In this document: positions 1-7,299 of the stretch, piece by piece
Layout of the letters: every line of letters starts with the position of its first letter
How positions within the stretch are numbered: position 1 is the stretch's first letter
Source: Nocardioides dongkuii
GTDB lineage: Bacteria > Actinomycetota > Actinomycetes > Propionibacteriales > Nocardioidaceae
Assembly: GCF_014127485.1 (NCBI RefSeq)
Contig: NZ_CP059903.1
Span: 3,091,001 to 3,155,000 of the forward strand
DNA: 64,000 nucleotides
Direction of reading: 5' to 3'
The notes under the pieces: generated by a model
Database searches by the model: none
Told to the model about the DNA's origin: nothing
The model's input: only the letters and a program-made list of their open reading frames with translations
Translations under genes and position numbers: made by a program

Positions 1-674
1 CGCTCGGCGCCGAGCAGCCGGAGCGCGTCCCAGACGGTCTGCGGACCGGTGGTCTCCCCGGCGTGCGGGACGCTGCGGAGGCCCGCGGCCCGGGCCGCGT
101 CGAAGTGCGGCTGGAACTGGGCGCGGCCCACGCCGACCTCCGGTCCGCCGAGGCCGAAGCCGACGAGCCCCTCGGGACGGTGCCGGACGGCGTACTCGAG
201 CGTGGCGTCGGCCGCGGGGATCCCGGACTCGCCGGGGATGTCGTAGATCCAGCGCAGCACCAGGCCGAAGTCGCGCTCGGCCGCGAACCGGGCGTCCTCG
301 ATCGCCTCGGTGTAGGCCTCGATCGGCATGCCGACTCCCGGGGCGTCCGGCCGGACCGACGTGTACGGCGTGCAGGTGAGCTCGGCGTAGCGCAGCCGCT
401 GCTCGGTCGCCATCTCGCGCGCGACCTCGTAGGTGAGGTAGCGGACGTCCTCCGGCGTGCGGATCAGCGCCACGACCGCCAGGTAGACCTCGATGAAGTG
501 GGCGAAGTCGCGGAACTCGTAGAAGCGCCGGAGCTCGTCGAGGTCGCTGGGGACGGTGCCGGGGTGGCGGGCGGCCAGCTCGCTGACGATCCGCGGCGAG
601 GCCGAGCCCACGTGGTGGACGTGCAGCTCGGCCTTCGGGAGGCCGCGGACGAACTCGCTGATGCTCCTGCTCAC
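1..674 (-). CDS. Adenosine deaminase family protein (3' end outside window)
   Basis: Hydrolytic purine deaminase of the metal-dependent amidohydrolase fold, acting in the cytosol on adenosine or a related aminopurine. About 224 N-terminal residues are visible. They carry the family opening PKAELHVHHVG (metal-binding HxH) near residue 13 and the later block PHAGETTG, whose HAGE holds a metal-binding His and the catalytic Glu. The usual reading HLHG/HLDG at the first motif is HVHHVG here, so the substrate may not be adenosine. The start is GTG at 674, 13 bases after the stop of the DsbA-like gene, so it is probably the third gene of that operon. The C-terminal third, including the last metal-binding Asp, lies beyond position 1. 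Confidence 0.8.
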   Translation of the reverse strand, partial: MSRSISEFVRGLPKAELHVHHVGSASPRIVSELAARHPGTVPSDLDELRRFYEFRDFAHFIEVYLAVVALIRTPEDVRYLTYEVAREMATEQRLRYAELTCTPYTSVRPDAPGVGMPIEAYTEAIEDARFAAERDFGLVLRWIYDIPGESGIPAADATLEYAVRHRPEGLVGFGLGGPEVGVGRAQFQPHFDAARAAGLRSVPHAGETTGPQTVWDALRLLGAE

Positions 675-687
675 CCGCCGGAGCGTG

Positions 688-1410
688 TCACTCGATCGCG
701 TCGGCCAGCGAATTCGCGATGTCGTCGGCCCCGCCGGTGATCGGCTTGCCGTCGAGCAGCACCGTCGGGGTGCCCTGGACGCCGGCGTCCTGCGCCGCCT
801 GGGTGGCCTCGTCGACCCACGCCTGCTCCGCCATGCCCTCGATGCCGGGGCGCACGTCGTCCTCCTCGGCCCCCGCCTCGACCGCGAGCTCGACCAGCGT
901 GTCGTCGTCGAGACCGTCCTCGCTCTCGCTGGCCTCGTCGTACCGCTCGAAGAGCAGCTCGTGGTACTTCTTCGCGACCTCCGGGCCGGCCGCGTCGAGC
1001 ACCACCTTGAAGGCGTTCGTCGAGCGCTCGGAGTAGTCGGAGAGGAAGTTGACCGGCCGGTACTCGATCGTGGCCTTGCCGGACTCGGCGAACTCGCTCA
1101 GCTCCTCGGTGCTCACGGCCTCGAGGTCGGCGCAGTGCACGCAGTGGAAGTCCTCGTAGATGATCACCTCGTGCGGGGCGCCGGTCTCGCCGATGGTCAG
1201 ACCGAACTCGGAGCCCGCGGCGGGCGCGGCGAGGTCCTTGCTGGGGTCGTTGGCCCGCATCCAGAGGGTGCCGCCGACCACGACGACCACCAGGACGAGC
1301 ACGACGGCCAGGATCATGGTCATCCGGCGCCGCTGCTCCTGCCGCTCCTGCTCGCGGACCGCGACGGCGGCCCGCTCGGTGCGGCTGGTGGCGGTGTTCT
1401 TCTTCGACAT
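688..1410 (-). CDS. DsbA-family thiol:disulfide protein, membrane anchored
   Basis: A 240-residue protein with a short basic cytoplasmic N-terminus, one hydrophobic segment (about residues 29-48) and an extracytoplasmic thioredoxin-like domain (Thioredoxin_4/DsbA type). The active-site motif is CVHC in DFHCVHCADL, and the cis-proline loop is GTPTVLLDG near the C-terminus. It probably oxidises or reduces thiols of exported proteins. The ATG at 1410 follows a GAGGAG ribosome site and shares its A with the TGA of the upstream MauE-like gene, so the two are translationally coupled. MauE-type membrane proteins are known partners that supply electrons to periplasmic thioredoxin-fold proteins, which fits this pairing. 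Confidence 0.85.
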   Translation of the reverse strand: MSKKNTATSRTERAAVAVREQERQEQRRRMTMILAVVLVLVVVVVGGTLWMRANDPSKDLAAPAAGSEFGLTIGETGAPHEVIIYEDFHCVHCADLEAVSTEELSEFAESGKATIEYRPVNFLSDYSERSTNAFKVVLDAAGPEVAKKYHELLFERYDEASESEDGLDDDTLVELAVEAGAEEDDVRPGIEGMAEQAWVDEATQAAQDAGVQGTPTVLLDGKPITGGADDIANSLADAIE

Positions 1411-1886
1411 CAGGTCTCGCTCCTCGGAGTCGACAGGGGACGGAAGATGAGGTCGTCCAGGGCCAGGCGGGTGCGCGGCCACCGGACCAGGAAGAGGGAC
1501 GCCGCGAGCAGCGCGACGTCGCGGGCGATCTCGCCGGGGTACTTCGCGGTGGCGTCCGGGTCGTACCCGCCGCCGCCGAAGCACCCGCAGTCGATCTCGA
1601 GCCCACGCGCCCAGGCGCTGGCGATGCCGATGATGAACGCCACGAACAGCAGCGCCGAGATCGCCGCCGCGCCGCGGGTCAGCAGGCCGGCCACGAGCGC
1701 GAGCCCGACGACCACCTCGAGGACCGGCAGCAGGTAGCCGATCGGCTCGACGAGCGCCTCGGGCAGCAGGTCGTAGGCCCGCACGGCCTGCACGCTCTCG
1801 TAGGGCTCGCCGAGCTTGAGGCCCCCGGCCACGATCCACACGCCACCCGTCACCAGTCGCGCGACCAGACCGAGCCACTCCCTCAC
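1410..1886 (-). CDS. MauE/DoxX-family integral membrane protein
   Basis: A 158-residue protein with about four hydrophobic segments. It opens with a short helix containing VARLVTGGVWIVAGGLKL, as in MauE/DoxX proteins, and carries a paired cysteine motif (DCGCFGGGG) in a loop about two thirds in. MauE/DoxX members work in membrane redox or methylamine dehydrogenase maturation; a disulfide-relay role with the neighbouring DsbA-like protein is inferred. The start was placed at GTG 1886 because the open frame upstream is arginine-rich and not membrane-like. First gene of a minus-strand operon, transcribed divergently from orn. Confidence 0.75.
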   Translation of the reverse strand: MREWLGLVARLVTGGVWIVAGGLKLGEPYESVQAVRAYDLLPEALVEPIGYLLPVLEVVVGLALVAGLLTRGAAAISALLFVAFIIGIASAWARGLEIDCGCFGGGGYDPDATAKYPGEIARDVALLAASLFLVRWPRTRLALDDLIFRPLSTPRSET

Positions 1887-2008
1887 GCGGATGATCCTAG
1901 GGACCCCGGCTGAGTGCTCGCTGAGAGACGGCCGAGACCCTCCGGTGGTCGAGCAGCGACGGCGCCGCGTTGGGGCACCCCGCGGCGCGACCACCTAGGG
2001 TTCTCCTC

Positions 2009-2653
2009 GTGAACGAGCGACTGGTGTGGATCGACTGCGAGATGACCGGACTCGACCTCGGGGTGGACGCCCTCATCGAGGTCGCGGCCCTGGTCACCGA
2101 CTTCGACCTCAACGTGCTCGGCGAGGGCGTCGACATCATCGTCAAGCCGCCGGCCGAGGCCCTGGACCAGATGGGCGACTTCGTCCGGACCATGCACGAG
2201 AAGTCCGGGCTGCTCGAGGAGCTGGCCGGGGGCGTGAGCATGGAGGAGGCCGAGGAGCGCACCCTCGCCTACATCCGGGAGCACTGCCCCGACGGGAGCC
2301 GCCCGCCGCTGGCCGGGAACACGGTCGCCACTGACCGCTCCTTCCTCGCCCGGGACATGCCGACCCTGGAGCAGTTCCTCCACTACCGGATCGTCGACGT
2401 GTCCTCGATCAAGGAGCTCTCCCGCCGGTGGTTCCCGCGGGCGTACTTCCAGGCGCCCCCCAAGCGCGGCAACCACCGTGCGCTGGCCGACATCCAGGAG
2501 AGCATCGAGGAGCTGCGCTACTACCGCGACGCCGTCTTCGTCCCCTCCCCCGGCCCCGACAGCGACACCGCCCGGGCGCTCGCGGAGAAGCACGGCGGGT
2601 CGCTGACCGGGCTGTCGGCGCCCGATTCCGCCAGTACGGACGACGTCCTCTAG
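2009..2653 (+). CDS. orn: Oligoribonuclease
   Basis: A 3'-to-5' exoribonuclease that degrades two- to five-nucleotide RNA, finishing mRNA turnover and clearing pGpG. It has 214 residues, slightly longer than the usual ~180-200 because of a C-terminal tail. DEDD exonuclease residues are visible: D and E in WIDCEMTGLD near the start, D in NTVATDRSFL, and H/D in NHRALADIQESI. The start is GTG at 2009 because the conserved block begins VNERLVWIDCEM. An upstream in-frame start at 1970 would add unrelated residues. It is followed after 33 bases by tRNA-His, an arrangement frequent in actinobacteria. Confidence 0.96.
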   Translation: MNERLVWIDCEMTGLDLGVDALIEVAALVTDFDLNVLGEGVDIIVKPPAEALDQMGDFVRTMHEKSGLLEELAGGVSMEEAEERTLAYIREHCPDGSRPPLAGNTVATDRSFLARDMPTLEQFLHYRIVDVSSIKELSRRWFPRAYFQAPPKRGNHRALADIQESIEELRYYRDAVFVPSPGPDSDTARALAEKHGGSLTGLSAPDSASTDDVL

Positions 2654-2663
2654 ACTCTTCCCC

Positions 2664-2680
2664 GGTCCGGCCCCCGGACC
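2664..2680 (+). terminator. Short GC-rich hairpin after orn
   Basis: Inverted repeat GGTCCGG / CCGGACC with a three-base loop, starting 11 bases after the orn stop and ending 6 bases before the tRNA-His gene. There is no T run. It could end orn transcripts or mark the tRNA 5' leader; the evidence is structural only. Confidence 0.35.
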
Positions 2681-2686
2681 GACCTG

Positions 2687-2762
2687 GTGGGTATAGCTCA
2701 GCTGGTAGAGCGCTGCGTTGTGGTCGCAGATGTCGCGGGTTCAAGTCCCGTTACTCACCCCA
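2687..2762 (+). tRNA. tRNA-His (GTG)
   Basis: Full cloverleaf. The acceptor stem is GTGGGTA (2687-2693) with TACTCAC (2752-2758), containing one G-U pair. The anticodon stem is CTGCG/CGCAG around loop TTGTGGT with anticodon GTG at 2720-2722. The T stem GCGGG/CCCGT surrounds TTCAAGT. Discriminator C at 2759 is followed by an encoded CCA (2760-2762). A G at 2686 can supply the extra G-1 that pairs with C73, the identity element of tRNA-His. Confidence 0.97.
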
Positions 2763-2767
2763 TCGAT

Positions 2768-2803
2768 CGAGCCCCTGACTGCGGAGACGCGGTCAGGGGC
2801 TCG
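2768..2803 (+). terminator. Strong hairpin terminator after tRNA-His
   Basis: A 12-bp perfect stem, CGAGCCCCTGAC / GTCAGGGGCTCG, with loop TGCGGAGACGCG, begins five bases after the encoded CCA. There is no T tract, as is common for actinobacterial intrinsic terminators. An almost identical hairpin follows tRNA-Lys at 11156-11189. Confidence 0.7.
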
Positions 2804-2846
2804 ACCCGTCAGGGGCCTCGCGCCCACCCGAACGGAGCAGCACCTC

Positions 2847-4349
2847 GTGTCCACCGCCCTGCCCGACACGGCGATCGAGCCGACCGTGCGCGCCGCCCTC
2901 CGCTCCCCGCGGCTGCTGCGCACCGAGGTCCTCGGCGGTCTCGTCGTCGCCCTGGCGCTGATCCCCGAGGCGATCTCGTTCTCGATCATCGCGGGGGTCG
3001 ACCCGCGGGTCGGGCTGTTCGCGTCGTTCACGATGGCGGTCTCGATCGCGTTCCTCGGCGGCCGCCCGGCGATGATCTCGGCCGCGACGGGCGCCGTCGC
3101 CCTCGTCATCGCGCCGGTGATGCGCGACCACGGCTTCGCCCACCTGATCGCGACCGTGCTGCTCGGCGGGGTGATCCAGGTCGCGCTGGCGCTCGCGGGC
3201 GTCGCGAAGCTGATGCGGTTCATCCCGCGCTCGGTGATGGTCGGGTTCGTCAACGCGCTGGCGATCCTCGTCCTCGAGGCGCAGCTCGACCACCTGGTCG
3301 ACGTGCCGTGGCCGGTCTACCCGATGGTCGCCGTCGGGATCGCGGTGATCGTGGCCCTCCCCCGCGTCACCACGATCGTCCCGGCCCCGCTGGTCGCGAT
3401 CGTCGCCCTCACCGCGTTCACGCTGGTCGGCGCGGTCGGCGTCCCCGACGTCGGCGACGAGGGCGAGCTGCCCGACAGCCTCCCGTCGCTGTTCCTCCCC
3501 GACGTCCCGTTCAGCCTCGACACGCTGGAGATCATCGCGCCCTACGCGCTCGCGATGGCGTTGGTCGGCCTGCTCGAGTCGCTGCTGACCGCGAAGCTCG
3601 TCGACGACATCACCGACACCCGCTCCGACAAGACCCGCGAGGCGTGGGGCCAGGGCGGCGCCAACCTGATCACCGGGTTCTTCGGCGGCATGGGCGGCTG
3701 CGCGATGATCGGCCAGACGATGATCAACGTGAAGGTCTCGGGGGCCCGCACCCGGCTCTCCACGTTCCTGGCCGGCGTCTTCCTGCTCGTCCTCGTCGTG
3801 GGGTTCGGCGACGTCGTCGCGCTGATCCCGATGGCCGCCCTCGTCGCCGTCATGGTGATGGTCTCGGTCGCCACCTTCGACTGGCACTCGGTCCGGCCCG
3901 CCACCCTGCGCCGGATGCCGAGGTCCGAGACCGCGGTGATGGTCACGACCGTCCTGGTCACGGTGGTCAGCCGCAACCTCGCCATCGGCGTCGGCGTCGG
4001 CGTGCTGGTCGCGATGACCCTCTTCGCCCGCCGCGTCGCCCACCTCACCGGGACCGAGCGCGAGGTGGTCCAGGACGAGGACGGCGTGCCGACCGCGGTC
4101 TACCGGGTCACCGGCGAGCTCTTCTTCGCCTCCAGCAACGACCTCTACACCCAGTTCGAGTACGCCGCGGACCCGGCGCGCGTCGTCATCGACCTCTCGG
4201 CGTCGCACGTGTGGGACGCCTCCACGGTCGCCTCCCTCGACGCGATCACGACCAAGTACGCCCGCAGGGGCAAGACCGTCGAGATCGTGGGGCTGGACGC
4301 CGCCAGCGCCGAGCGGCACGACCGGCTCACCGGACGCCTCTCTGACTAA
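2847..4349 (+). CDS. SulP-family anion transporter with STAS domain
   Basis: A 500-residue integral membrane transporter of the SulP/SLC26 family. Residues about 25-390 form the hydrophobic transport core (10-12 segments). They include the family opening GGLVVALALIPEAISFSIIAGV and the block GGMGGCAMIGQTMINV, where canonical SulP has GG.p..g.iart..N. Residues about 405-495 form a cytoplasmic STAS domain (YRVTGELFFASS, VVIDLSASHVWDAS). Substrate is unknown: sulfate, bicarbonate or another small anion. The start is GTG at 2847 with GGAG eight to nine bases upstream; an open frame reaching back into the tRNA is ignored. The MarR-GNAT gene follows after 10 bases. Confidence 0.9.
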   Translation: MSTALPDTAIEPTVRAALRSPRLLRTEVLGGLVVALALIPEAISFSIIAGVDPRVGLFASFTMAVSIAFLGGRPAMISAATGAVALVIAPVMRDHGFAHLIATVLLGGVIQVALALAGVAKLMRFIPRSVMVGFVNALAILVLEAQLDHLVDVPWPVYPMVAVGIAVIVALPRVTTIVPAPLVAIVALTAFTLVGAVGVPDVGDEGELPDSLPSLFLPDVPFSLDTLEIIAPYALAMALVGLLESLLTAKLVDDITDTRSDKTREAWGQGGANLITGFFGGMGGCAMIGQTMINVKVSGARTRLSTFLAGVFLLVLVVGFGDVVALIPMAALVAVMVMVSVATFDWHSVRPATLRRMPRSETAVMVTTVLVTVVSRNLAIGVGVGVLVAMTLFARRVAHLTGTEREVVQDEDGVPTAVYRVTGELFFASSNDLYTQFEYAADPARVVIDLSASHVWDASTVASLDAITTKYARRGKTVEIVGLDAASAERHDRLTGRLSD

Positions 4350-4359
4350 GGTCAGGTAC

Positions 4360-5259
4360 ATGACCTCGGCGACCGCCACCCTCCGTCGGTTCAACCGCAG
4401 CTACACCCAGCGCATCGGCGCGCTGGACGAGTCCTTCCTCGGGCTCGACCTGCCGCTCGGGACGGCTCGCGTGCTCTTCGAGGTCGGCGACGGCGCCGGC
4501 GTCCAGGAGCTCCGGGCGCGGCTCGGGCTGGACTCCGGCTATCTCAGCCGGGTGCTGCGCCGGCTCGAGGAGCGCGGCCTGGTCGAGGTCGCCCCCGACC
4601 CCGACGACCGGCGGCGCCGGACCGTCACGCCCACGGCGGCCGGCCGGCGTACCCGCCGGACCCTGGACGAGCGGTCCGAGGCGCTCGCCGCCCGGCTCCT
4701 GGCCCCGCTCAGCGACCGGCAGCGCGACCGGCTCACCGAGGCGCTCGCCACCGCCGACCTGCTCGTGCGGGCCGCGACCGTCTCGCTGGGGACCGTGGAC
4801 CCCGCGTCGGCGACCGCACGCGCCGCGACCGCGCAGTACTTCGCCGAGCTCGACCGCCGCTTCCCCGGCGGCTTCGACCCCGGCGACACCGACGACGTCT
4901 CCAGCATGGCGGCACCGGCGGGCGCCTTCGTCGTGGCGGTCAGCGACGGCGCGCCGGTGGCCTGCGGCGGCGTCCAGCCGATCGGCGAAGGCGTCGGCGA
5001 GGTCAAGCGGATGTGGGTCGACGACGCCTGGCGCGGCGCCGGGCTCGGCTCCCGGCTGCTCCGGCGGCTCGAGGACGAGGCGCTCCGGCGCGGGTACGGC
5101 GTGGTCCGCCTCGACACCCACCGCACGCTCACCGAGGCGCTCGCGATGTACGCGCGGGCGGGGTACGTCGAGATCGACCGCTACAACGACAACCCGTACG
5201 CGCAGGCGTTCTTCGAGAAGCGGCTCACGGCTCCTGCTCCAGCCGGTCCCAGTCGGTGA
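4360..5259 (+). CDS. MarR-type regulator fused to GNAT acetyltransferase
   Basis: A 299-residue fusion. Residues about 10-140 form a MarR winged helix (GLDSGYLSRVLRRLEERGLVE and the wing PDPDDRRRRTV). Residues about 165-290 form a GNAT fold with the acetyl-CoA loop WRGAGLGSRLL and the strand VRLDTHRTLTEALAMYARAGY. Such fusions are a known family, and the acetyl-transfer substrate is unknown. It lies 10 bases after the SulP gene and may be co-transcribed. Its last 35 bases overlap the convergent penicillin acylase gene, both frames being well supported. Confidence 0.88.
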   Translation: MTSATATLRRFNRSYTQRIGALDESFLGLDLPLGTARVLFEVGDGAGVQELRARLGLDSGYLSRVLRRLEERGLVEVAPDPDDRRRRTVTPTAAGRRTRRTLDERSEALAARLLAPLSDRQRDRLTEALATADLLVRAATVSLGTVDPASATARAATAQYFAELDRRFPGGFDPGDTDDVSSMAAPAGAFVVAVSDGAPVACGGVQPIGEGVGEVKRMWVDDAWRGAGLGSRLLRRLEDEALRRGYGVVRLDTHRTLTEALAMYARAGYVEIDRYNDNPYAQAFFEKRLTAPAPAGPSR

Positions 5260-7285
5260 TCACGGGGGCCAGCCCGCCGGCGACCCACAGCGGCAGCTGG
5301 TCGTGGTGGTGGGGGTCGGCGGGGTCGGCGTGCGCGCCGGTCGGGACCACCCAGCCCGAGGCCTGGCGGTCGGCGAGGTCCCACACGTAGCGGGCGACCG
5401 AGCCGCGCACGCAGGCGTCGGTCACGCCGGGCACCGAGGCGGTGCACCGCACGCAGTCGGTGTCCCCCGAGACCGGCAGCGCCGGGACCGGCGGCGGCTC
5501 GAGGTCGGTGGCGAGGTCGAACGCGTGCACCGGCGTCACCACGTGGGTCGCGCCCCACGCCTCCGGGTGCGCCACGGCGTCGGTGAGCGCCGCGCGGGCG
5601 TGCGCCCGCAGGTCGAGGCCGTACGGCGACCCCGCGGCGTACAGGGTCTCCAGCGCCAGCCCGATCCGGGTGGTGAGGTCGAGCCAGGGCGGGAAGACCT
5701 GGTCGTGGACCGGCACCAGCAGCGGCGCGAAGACGGGGTCGGCGGCGAGCCGGCGTACCAGCCCCGAGCGCCAGGCGGCGTACGCCGCGGCGCCGGTCGA
5801 GGTGGCGTCCATGCGGTGGTCCCACGCGAGCACCTGCTCGCGCACCGCGCCGGCCGGCCCGATCGGCTTCTCCACCTCGCGCACCAGGCCGGTGAGCGCG
5901 ACGGCCTCCAGCGACAGGGTGTCGCCGTGGATCTCCGCGAAGTCCTCGGGGACCAGGTGGTCCCGCCCGTCGAGAAGGTCGTGGATCCGCCGCGCGCGGT
6001 GCGGCGAGGCGAAGACGGTGCCGATCCGGTCGCTCTCCGGGCCGCGCCGCTCGTTGGCGGTCACCACGTGCCCGTCGGGGGGCACGTCGTGCCGGGGCAG
6101 GTCGGTGAGCCACTCGCCCCACGCGGTCGCCGGGTCGGCGGCGTCCACGATCCCGCGGCGGTTGGCGTCCTGGCGCAGCGGGATCCGGCCGGCCACCCGG
6201 TAGCGCACCGCGCCCGTGGTGTCGGCGACCACGACGTTGTTGACCGGCTCGACCCACCGGTCCAGCGCGAGGTCGACGTCCGCGACGGTGCGCGCCCGGA
6301 GCAGCGGCAGCAGCGCGTCGAAGCCGAGGTCGGCGAGCACCACCGACGCGGCCCGCAGGCTCAGGCCGGCGCCCTCGTCGGGGCCGCCCTCCAGGACCGG
6401 TCCGCGGGCGGTGACGACGACCTCCACCTCCTCGTCCGCCCGGTCCGCGACCTCGACGGTCTCGACGTGGGAGGTCGCGGTCTCCCAGCCGTCCGGGCCG
6501 AGCGCCTCGACCCGGCCGCCCTCGCGGCGGAGCCGCTCGGCGTACACGTCCTGGTAGTCGGCGTACGCGTTGGTGATCGCCCAGGCGACGCCGCCGGCGT
6601 GCGCGAAGTGCTGGACACCGGGCACGCCCGGGAACGTGAAGCCCACGACGTCGAACGGGTCGTCGGGGTCCTCGCAGGCCAGCCGGACCTGCTGGTAGAC
6701 CCCGGGCGCCTCGATGACGCGGTGCGGGTCCCCGCCGATCATCGGCGACCCGGTGCGCGTGCGGGCGCCGCCGACCGCCCAGGCGTTGCTGCCGCCGGCC
6801 TGCGGGCCCTCCTGGGAGAGCAGCGCGGCGTCCTCGCCGAGGACCTCCCGGGCCCGGTGCGCCCACAGCTTGCCGGGCAGCGACCCGAACAGCAGGTGCT
6901 GGGTGAGGAAGACCGCGAGCGGGGTCCACTCCTCCCACGGCTCGGCGGCGATCCCGAGCGCGCGCAGCTCGGGGGCGTCGGAGTGCAGCCCGGCGTTCAC
7001 CCCCGCGACGTACGCCGCGACGAAGGCCCGCGTCTCGGGCTCCAGCGCCGCGTGGGCCCGGCGCGCGGTCGCCGCGACCGTGGCCCGCCGGGCGAGCCGG
7101 TCCCAGGCCAGCGCGGACGGGCCGAGCACGGCCGCCGACGTGCCGGTGGCGCGGCGGCGGAGGTGCTCGAGCTGCCAGGCCCGGTCGCGGCCGGTGACCT
7201 CGCCCTGCCCGTGGGCCAGGCTCAGCAGCGACCCCGCCCGCACGTGCGGCACCCCGTGCGCGTCGCGGTAGGTGCGGACGGTCAT
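5225..7285 (-). CDS. Penicillin acylase family protein (Ntn hydrolase)
   Basis: A 686-residue member of the penicillin/acyl-homoserine-lactone acylase family, which hydrolyses an amide bond after self-cleavage exposes an N-terminal Ser. The cleavage context QAGGSNAWAVGG puts the nucleophile at Ser166, with the A chain upstream and a ~520-residue B chain downstream. The conserved open-active-site blocks PMIGGDPH and GFTFPGVPGV are present. The protein opens directly with the family block TYRDAHGVPHVRA and has no signal peptide, unlike classical exported acylases, so a cytosolic role is likely. The start codon is 14 bases after the stop of the upstream histidine kinase gene, suggesting an operon. 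Substrate unknown. Confidence 0.88.
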   Translation of the reverse strand: MTVRTYRDAHGVPHVRAGSLLSLAHGQGEVTGRDRAWQLEHLRRRATGTSAAVLGPSALAWDRLARRATVAATARRAHAALEPETRAFVAAYVAGVNAGLHSDAPELRALGIAAEPWEEWTPLAVFLTQHLLFGSLPGKLWAHRAREVLGEDAALLSQEGPQAGGSNAWAVGGARTRTGSPMIGGDPHRVIEAPGVYQQVRLACEDPDDPFDVVGFTFPGVPGVQHFAHAGGVAWAITNAYADYQDVYAERLRREGGRVEALGPDGWETATSHVETVEVADRADEEVEVVVTARGPVLEGGPDEGAGLSLRAASVVLADLGFDALLPLLRARTVADVDLALDRWVEPVNNVVVADTTGAVRYRVAGRIPLRQDANRRGIVDAADPATAWGEWLTDLPRHDVPPDGHVVTANERRGPESDRIGTVFASPHRARRIHDLLDGRDHLVPEDFAEIHGDTLSLEAVALTGLVREVEKPIGPAGAVREQVLAWDHRMDATSTGAAAYAAWRSGLVRRLAADPVFAPLLVPVHDQVFPPWLDLTTRIGLALETLYAAGSPYGLDLRAHARAALTDAVAHPEAWGATHVVTPVHAFDLATDLEPPPVPALPVSGDTDCVRCTASVPGVTDACVRGSVARYVWDLADRQASGWVVPTGAHADPADPHHHDQLPLWVAGGLAPVITDWDRLEQEP

Positions 7286-7299
7286 GGCCGGAACCTAGC

